Made by a program: the position numbers and the translations under genes. From S5-A14a sp022766365 (GTDB lineage: Bacteria > Bacillota > Clostridia > Peptostreptococcales > Anaerovoracaceae), in the NCBI GenBank assembly GCA_050313295.1, contig JBNPLD010000004.1: a stretch of DNA of 64,000 nucleotides; one strand, 5' to 3'. The notes beneath the pieces were generated by a model. It was given only the letters and a program-made list of their open reading frames with translations. It was not told where the DNA came from and ran no database searches. Of the stretch, positions 59,071 to 64,000 are shown piece after piece; the first letter of the stretch is position 1, and each line of letters starts with the position of its first letter.

Positions 59071-59868
59071 ATGAAGTTTTTCAGAGAAGTCGGCGAGGAT
59101 ATAAAGGCAGTTATGACAAGAGACCCTGCGGCAAGGAGCAAGCTGGAGGTTCTTTTGTGTTATCCCGGGATATGGGCTTTGATTTGGCATAGACCCGCCC
59201 ATTGGCTTTATAACCACAGGTGTAAACTCTTGGCAAGAATTATTTCTCAGGTAGCAAGAAACGCTACGGGTATAGAAATTCACCCGGGGGCGAAGATAGG
59301 CAGGAGATGTTTCATAGACCACGGAATGGCAGTTGTTATTGGAGAAACTGCAGAAGTGGGAGATGATGTTACTCTGTACCAAGGTGTGACCCTTGGAGGA
59401 ACGGGAAAAGAAACAGGGAAAAGACATCCGACGATAGGAGACAGGGTCATCGTGAGCTCCGGAGCTAAGGTTCTAGGGCCTTTCACAGTTGGAGACGATG
59501 TAAAGATCGGATCCGGATCGGTAGTTCTTAAGGCAGTGCCGTCAGGCAGCACTGTAGTGGGCATTCCGGGGCAAATTGTAAAGAGATATGGTTCGTCAAC
59601 TTCCGATATGAATCAGATAAATCTTCCGGATCCTATAGCTATTGAGATGGAAGCGTTAAGAAGAAGAATAAAATCTTTGGAAAGACAGCTTGGGGAACTT
59701 GAGTGCATGGCAGTGGATGCTGTGCGTAAGAGTCAATCTTGTATCAAAGATAAAGAGTCCGGAGAGGTGCATGAGGAAGTGTCAGAGGAAACAAGACAAA
59801 CATTAAAAACACCGGATAATGATGTAAATGCCAAAGATATTTCAGTAAGCAAAAAGGAGGAAAGGTAA
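59071..59868 (+). CDS. cysE: Serine O-acetyltransferase
   Basis: The 265-residue protein makes O-acetylserine for cysteine synthesis. The N-terminal helical region is followed by a left-handed beta-helix with hexapeptide repeats (GIEIHPGAKIGRRCFIDHG, VVIGETAEVGDDVTLY, KRHPTIGDRVIVSSGAKVLG). The last 70 or so residues form a charged extension beyond the usual end and may be disordered. The cysS gene begins immediately after its stop. Confidence 0.94.
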   Translation: MKFFREVGEDIKAVMTRDPAARSKLEVLLCYPGIWALIWHRPAHWLYNHRCKLLARIISQVARNATGIEIHPGAKIGRRCFIDHGMAVVIGETAEVGDDVTLYQGVTLGGTGKETGKRHPTIGDRVIVSSGAKVLGPFTVGDDVKIGSGSVVLKAVPSGSTVVGIPGQIVKRYGSSTSDMNQINLPDPIAIEMEALRRRIKSLERQLGELECMAVDAVRKSQSCIKDKESGEVHEEVSEETRQTLKTPDNDVNAKDISVSKKEER

Positions 59869-61275
59869 TTGAAAATATACAACACTCTCACAAGACAGAA
59901 GGAAGAGTTTGTGCCTATTAAGGAGGGACAGGTTTCGATTTATGTGTGCGGACCAACGGTTTATAACTACTTCCACATTGGAAATGCAAGACCGTTTGTA
60001 GTGTTTGACACGCTTAGAAGCTATTTGGAATACAGGGGTTATAAGGTAAAATTTGTCCAGAATTTTACAGATGTTGATGACAAAATAATCAACCGTGCCA
60101 GGGAAGAGGGTACGAGTGCTCCTGAGATAAGCAAGAAATATATAGCTGAATATTTTAAAGATACAAAAGCTCTGAACGTGAGGAAGGCGGATGTTCATCC
60201 CCGTGTTTCGGAACACATAGATCAGATAATCAATTTCATACAAACATTGATCGATAAAGGTTATGCATATGAAAGAGACGGAGATGTGTACTTCTCTACC
60301 CGGAAGTTCCCTGAATACGGTAAGCTTTCCGGACAGAATATCGATGACCTTGAATCCGGTGCAAGAATTGCAATCGGCGAAGTAAAGGATGACCCGCTTG
60401 ATTTTGCTCTGTGGAAAGCCAGAAAGACAGAGGACGAAATCGCATGGGAATCTCCATGGGGAATGGGCAGACCGGGATGGCACATAGAGTGCTCGGTTAT
60501 GGCAAAGACACATCTTGGGGATACAATAGATATACATGCAGGTGGACAGGACCTTCAGTTCCCTCATCATGAGAACGAAATTGCACAATCGGAAAGTTGC
60601 AACGGTGTAACTTTTGCAAACTATTGGATGCATAATGGTTATATAACTATAGACAACGAGAAGATGTCAAAATCAAAAGGAAATTTCTTCACTGTCAGGG
60701 ATATCTTGAAGGATTATTCAGGCGAAGTGATAAGGTTTTTCCTATTGTCAGGGCATTACAGAAGTCCGATTAATTTCAGTGATGCCTTGATGGAGCAGGC
60801 AAAGGCCGGACTTGAGAGGCTTCATACATGCAGAGAAAACCTTAATTTTCAGATAAAAGAAGGAAATGAGGGGGAAATTGGACAGGGAGAGGCAAAAGCT
60901 TTAAAGGAACTGGACAGCTATGAGGAAGAATTTGTCAAAGCTATGGACGATGATCTTAATACAGCCGATGGAATCGCTGCGGTATTTCAGATGGTCACAG
61001 CTATAAACAAGGAAATTGCAAAGGGTTCCACCAAGGCTTTTGCCAAGGCGGCCCTTGAAAAAATCATGTCCGTTTGCGGGGTTCTCGGCATACTTCAGGA
61101 AGAGGAATCCCACGACTTCGGTGAAGAAATCATGACTCTTGTAAATCAACGTCAGGAAGCCAGAAAAGCAAGAGATTTTGCGAAAGCTGACGAGATTCGT
61201 GACATGCTTGCTGCTAAGGGGATAACTCTAAAGGATACACCTCAGGGTGTTCAGATAATAAGGGAGACAGAATAG
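59869..61275 (+). CDS. cysS: Cysteinyl-tRNA synthetase
   Basis: The 468-residue class Ia synthetase has the zinc-binding and HIGH region YVCGPTVYNYFHIGNARP, WHIECSVM, GGQDLQFPHHENEIAQSE and KMSKSKGN. The start is TTG at 59869, directly after the cysE stop, with AAGGAGGAAAGG upstream at the right distance. No ATG would allow the conserved MKIYNTLTRQK start. Coupling to cysE is common in Firmicutes. Confidence 0.96.
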   Translation: MKIYNTLTRQKEEFVPIKEGQVSIYVCGPTVYNYFHIGNARPFVVFDTLRSYLEYRGYKVKFVQNFTDVDDKIINRAREEGTSAPEISKKYIAEYFKDTKALNVRKADVHPRVSEHIDQIINFIQTLIDKGYAYERDGDVYFSTRKFPEYGKLSGQNIDDLESGARIAIGEVKDDPLDFALWKARKTEDEIAWESPWGMGRPGWHIECSVMAKTHLGDTIDIHAGGQDLQFPHHENEIAQSESCNGVTFANYWMHNGYITIDNEKMSKSKGNFFTVRDILKDYSGEVIRFFLLSGHYRSPINFSDALMEQAKAGLERLHTCRENLNFQIKEGNEGEIGQGEAKALKELDSYEEEFVKAMDDDLNTADGIAAVFQMVTAINKEIAKGSTKAFAKAALEKIMSVCGVLGILQEEESHDFGEEIMTLVNQRQEARKARDFAKADEIRDMLAAKGITLKDTPQGVQIIRETE

Positions 61276-61680
61276 GTGGCTTCCGGAAATGCCTATGATA
61301 AACTAAACGGGACTACCCTTGCATACATGGGAGACAGTGCCTATGAACTCTATATCCGGAAACACCTTATCGATATGGGAAAGACCAAGGTAGATAAGCT
61401 TCACCATGCCGCGACAAAATATGTTTCTGCAAGGGCTCAGTCAAAAATCGTGAGGGAGCTTCTCTCTGCCGGAATTCTCACAGATGAAGAAGAATATATA
61501 TATAGGCGGGGTATGAACCGGAGGCCTAAGACTATTCCCAAGAATACTCCGCCGTATATTTACAAGGAAGCTACAGGCTTTGAAGCACTTGTGGGATTTC
61601 TCTATCTTAAGGGAAGGTACGAACGCCTTGGTGAAATTGTTAACATGGCGATAGACATTATAGAAGGGAAACAGGAATGA
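61276..61680 (+). CDS. mrnC: Mini-ribonuclease III
   Basis: The 134-residue protein has the RNase III catalytic domain without the RNA-binding domain (LAYMGDSAYELYIRKHLI, with Asp in GDSAYE). It matures 23S rRNA ends in Bacillus. It starts with GTG directly after the cysS stop, with AGGGAG upstream. The mrnC-after-cysS order is standard in Firmicutes. It overlaps thyA by four bases (ATGA). Confidence 0.94.
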   Translation: MASGNAYDKLNGTTLAYMGDSAYELYIRKHLIDMGKTKVDKLHHAATKYVSARAQSKIVRELLSAGILTDEEEYIYRRGMNRRPKTIPKNTPPYIYKEATGFEALVGFLYLKGRYERLGEIVNMAIDIIEGKQE

Positions 61681-62507
61681 GTAAAGCGGATACTTTATTT
61701 ATAAATATGTGCAAAAAAATCTTCAAAGACGGATTTTCTTCGGAGGGACAAACTGTGCGTGCTAAGTGGGAGGATGGAACACCTGCTCATACTATCAAAA
61801 CTTTTGGTGTAGTCAACAGATATGATCTCAGCGAAGAATTTCCTGCATTGACTTTAAGACCGACGCCCATCAAATTGTGTGTGGATGAAATGCTTTGGAT
61901 ATGGCAAAAGAAGTCCAATAATATAAACGATTTAAACAGCAAAATCTGGAATCAGTGGGCCGATGAGACAGGGAGCATAGGTAAGGCCTATGGATACCAG
62001 ATGGCCCAAAAGTATAAATTCTCACAAGGAATTATGGATCAGGTGGACAATGTGCTCTGGCAGTTAAAAAACACTCCTTACTCAAGGCGGATAATGACAA
62101 ATATATATAATTTCCGAGACCTTTCGGAGATGGGACTGGAGCCCTGTGCGTATTCAATGACTTTTAATGTGACGGGGGATAAACTCAATGGCATTTTAAA
62201 TCAGCGATCCCAGGATATTCTCGCAGCAAACAACTGGAACGTAGTGCAGTATTCCGTGCTTCTGCATATGATGGCCCAGGTGAGTGGTCTCAAGGCAGGA
62301 GAATTGGTACACGTGATTTCCGATGCTCATATTTATGATAGACATATTCCGCTGATTGAGGAGCTTATTTCAAGAGAGAGTTTCCCTGCACCGAAATTCA
62401 AACTAAATCCGGACGTTAAGAATTTTTATGATTTCACAGTGGACGACATCATAATTGAAGACTACAGAAAGGGTCCACAGATAACAGGGATACCGATTGC
62501 TGTTTAG
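61677..62507 (+). CDS. thyA: Thymidylate synthase ThyA
   Basis: The 276-residue enzyme methylates dUMP with methylene-tetrahydrofolate. The nucleophile is Cys157 in LEPCAYSMTF, followed by LNQRSQDILAANNWNVVQYS. It is of the folate-consuming ThyA type, which yields dihydrofolate, and folA follows directly, as expected. It overlaps mrnC by four bases. Confidence 0.93.
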   Translation: MSKADTLFINMCKKIFKDGFSSEGQTVRAKWEDGTPAHTIKTFGVVNRYDLSEEFPALTLRPTPIKLCVDEMLWIWQKKSNNINDLNSKIWNQWADETGSIGKAYGYQMAQKYKFSQGIMDQVDNVLWQLKNTPYSRRIMTNIYNFRDLSEMGLEPCAYSMTFNVTGDKLNGILNQRSQDILAANNWNVVQYSVLLHMMAQVSGLKAGELVHVISDAHIYDRHIPLIEELISRESFPAPKFKLNPDVKNFYDFTVDDIIIEDYRKGPQITGIPIAV

Positions 62508-62522
62508 GAGGCTTTATAATCT

Positions 62523-63038
62523 ATGAATATAATTTTAGCAGCAGATCGAAATTGGGGAATCGGTAAGGACAATGACTTGCTGATACATATCCCCGGAGAT
62601 CTGAAATACTTTAAAGACAGAACTGCCGGCAAGACTGTTGTCATGGGACGAAAAACCCTTGAGTCTCTCCCGGGAGGAAAACCTCTGCCCAACCGCAGGA
62701 ACATAGTTTTAACACGGAGAAGTGACTACCGGATTGAGGGAGCGGAAGTGGTGAACTCAGTAGAAGAACTTCTGACGCTGATAAGGTTGCATGATAATAC
62801 CCTTGACACAGATGACATATTCATCATCGGGGGTGCGGATATCTATAAGCAAATGATGCCGTACTGTGACAAATTCTACATAACCAAAATCGATGCTGAC
62901 CTGCCGGCGGACAGATATTTTGTTGACCTTGACAAAATAGACGAGTTGGAAGTAACATGGTCTTCTCCGACAGAGGAGTACAACGGCACGACATACAGGT
63001 ACTTCCTCTATGAGAGGAAAGGTGATGACAATGCATAG
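62523..63038 (+). CDS. folA: Dihydrofolate reductase
   Basis: The 171-residue enzyme regenerates tetrahydrofolate. It has AADRNWGIGKDNDLLIHIPGDLKYFK, VVMGRKTLESLPGG, PLPNRRNIVLTR and IIGGADIY, all DHFR signatures. It follows thyA by 15 bases with a TTAGGAGG site, forming a thymidylate-cycle pair. The end of the gene overlaps the rlmB start by 8 bases. Confidence 0.96.
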   Translation: MNIILAADRNWGIGKDNDLLIHIPGDLKYFKDRTAGKTVVMGRKTLESLPGGKPLPNRRNIVLTRRSDYRIEGAEVVNSVEELLTLIRLHDNTLDTDDIFIIGGADIYKQMMPYCDKFYITKIDADLPADRYFVDLDKIDELEVTWSSPTEEYNGTTYRYFLYERKGDDNA

Positions 63039-63822
63039 GGTGAAGCAATCCTGTAAGACATCAGGCGATGATGTATGCAGTTCATTTGAGAAGAACGATC
63101 TCATATATGGGAGAAATCCTGTGATTGAGGCTCTGGAGTCGGGACACGCACTGGAAAAAGTGTTGGTTCTGAATGGCGGAACAGGATCGATCAGCAAAAT
63201 AGTAGCATTGGCTAAAGAAGCCGATGTTCGTGTAGAATTCGTGGAGAGAAAGGTTCTGGACAGGCTCTCAGGAGGGAGAAATAACCAGGGGGTTGTTGCT
63301 AAGGCAGAAACTTTCAAATATTCGACGATTAAAGATATATTAAAACTGTCAGAGGAACGAAATGAAGATCCATTCATCCTGCTCCTCGACGGCATAGAGG
63401 ATCCGCATAACCTTGGAGCAATTTTGAGAACTGCCGAGTGTGCGGGAGTACATGGCGTTGTGATACCGGAGAGACGTTCTGCGTCAGTAAATCCAACGGT
63501 TATAAAAGTTGCAGCCGGTGCTGCAGAGTATATGAAGGTGGCAAAGGTTACAAATATGGCAAGGACTGTTGACGAGCTGAAGAATGCGGGCGTCTGGATT
63601 GCAGGACTTGACATGGGCAACTGCCATTTATATCGACAAAATCTCACAGGCCCTATAGCCATAGTTGTGGGAAATGAGGGAAAAGGCATTAGCAGGTTGG
63701 TCAAAGAGAAATGCGACTACATTGTATCCATTCCGTTAAAGGGAAATGTGACATCTCTCAATGCTTCCAATGCCGCTGGAATCGCTGTGTATGAGGTTGT
63801 CAGACAGCGAGAAAATACCTGA
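63031..63822 (+). CDS. rlmB: 23S rRNA 2'-O-ribose methyltransferase RlmB (SPOUT)
   Basis: Taking the ATG at 63031, behind AGGAAAGG, gives 263 residues; starts at 63010 and 63025 are possible. An N-terminal substrate-binding domain (LIYGRNPVIEALESG) is followed by the SPOUT domain with the motifs DGIEDPHNLGAILRTAE, IVVGNEGKGISRLV and VSIPLKGNVTSLNASNAAGI. It methylates 23S rRNA (Gm2251 in E. coli). The cysS-mrnC-thyA/folA-rlmB arrangement extends the Firmicutes cysS-mrnC-rlmB order. Confidence 0.93.
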   Translation: MHRVKQSCKTSGDDVCSSFEKNDLIYGRNPVIEALESGHALEKVLVLNGGTGSISKIVALAKEADVRVEFVERKVLDRLSGGRNNQGVVAKAETFKYSTIKDILKLSEERNEDPFILLLDGIEDPHNLGAILRTAECAGVHGVVIPERRSASVNPTVIKVAAGAAEYMKVAKVTNMARTVDELKNAGVWIAGLDMGNCHLYRQNLTGPIAIVVGNEGKGISRLVKEKCDYIVSIPLKGNVTSLNASNAAGIAVYEVVRQRENT

Positions 63823-63829
63823 AATCTAT

Positions 63830-63859
63830 TGACAAGTTTTTAATTTTATAGTACTATAA
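63830..63859 (+). promoter_or_regulatory. Promoter of the tRNA-Thr gene
   Basis: TTGACA near 63830 is followed 17 bases later by TACTAT/TATAAC near 63853. The distance to the tRNA is about 40 bases. Confidence 0.65.
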
Positions 63860-63899
63860 CAACGATTAGACGCCTTGCGTAATTGCAGGCCCTTTACAG

Positions 63900-63976
63900 G
63901 CTGTTGTAGCTCAGTAGGTAGAGCACTTCCTTGGTAAGGAAGAGGTTCGGCAGTTCAAGCCTGCTCAACAGCTCCA
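63900..63976 (+). tRNA. tRNA-Thr (anticodon GGU)
   Basis: The acceptor stem is GCTGTTG/CAACAGC, the anticodon loop TTGGTAA has GGT between five-pair stems CTTCC/GGAAG, the T-loop is TTCAAGC, and CCA is encoded at the end. All arms fold. The discriminator base is T. Confidence 0.97.
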
Positions 63977-64000
63977 GAAATTTAAAATATGATAAATGAA

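Overview
The window is a chromosomal segment of a low-to-mid GC Gram-positive anaerobe of the Clostridia. The signs are Shine-Dalgarno sites of the GGAGG type, TTGACA/TATAAT promoters, a Firmicutes-style LexA box and 7-1-7 Fur box, ECF transporters, NSS and AEC carriers, 3-hydroxybutyryl-CoA dehydrogenase, a sigma-54 activator and hemerythrin/DUF1858 proteins. Family XIII/Anaerovoracaceae-like bacteria are my best guess, but the sequence alone does not settle this.

Layout. 1-5.7 kb is a translation and nucleotide block: rpmE, prfA, a Sua5-type threonylcarbamoyl-AMP synthase, rpiB, upp and tyrS. 5.9-9.5 kb holds a DDAH-like amidinohydrolase divergent from a LysR regulator, then an NSS sodium symporter. 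9.5-11.0 kb is a 640-base hairpin-rich non-coding stretch followed by rplM-rpsI. 11.03-17.22 kb is a compact integrated element in the rpsI terminator. It has a 33-bp direct repeat at each end, helically phased arm-type repeats, a tyrosine integrase, an excisionase-like protein, decayed conjugative-element genes and a four-gene DpnII-like restriction-modification operon as cargo.

17.4-20.0 kb is a Fur-box operon of DUF6110 and an unusual P1B ATPase (SCA in place of CPC). 20.1-26.3 kb is a cobalamin-riboswitch operon: a FecR-DUF4430 surface protein, EcfT, a fused EcfAA, an S component and a second EcfT. A second, strongly promoted cobalamin riboswitch at 27.3 kb ends in two terminators with no ORF behind it. 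27.8-30.7 kb is a hemerythrin/PAS, DUF1858, unknown and AEC transporter cluster. 31-44.9 kb holds hbd, a LexA-box Y-family polymerase with a YolD-like partner, an ArsC-like protein, a His-rich metal ATPase, a macrodomain protein, asnS, a possible small RNA, an EF-G paralogue and radA.

45.2-51.9 kb, on the minus strand, is a sigma-54 activator followed by a -24/-12 promoter and dapF, a DAACS symporter, lysA and a D-cysteine desulfhydrase-like enzyme. This looks like regulated uptake and use of diaminopimelate or a related diamino acid. 52.4-64 kb is mostly housekeeping: carD, a PIN/TRAM protein, ispDF, proS, a split chromate transporter, a cyclophilin, cysE, cysS, mrnC, thyA, folA, rlmB and tRNA-Thr.

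The most notable systems are the rpsI-targeted restriction island, the sigma-54 diamino acid locus and the ORF-less cobalamin riboswitch.
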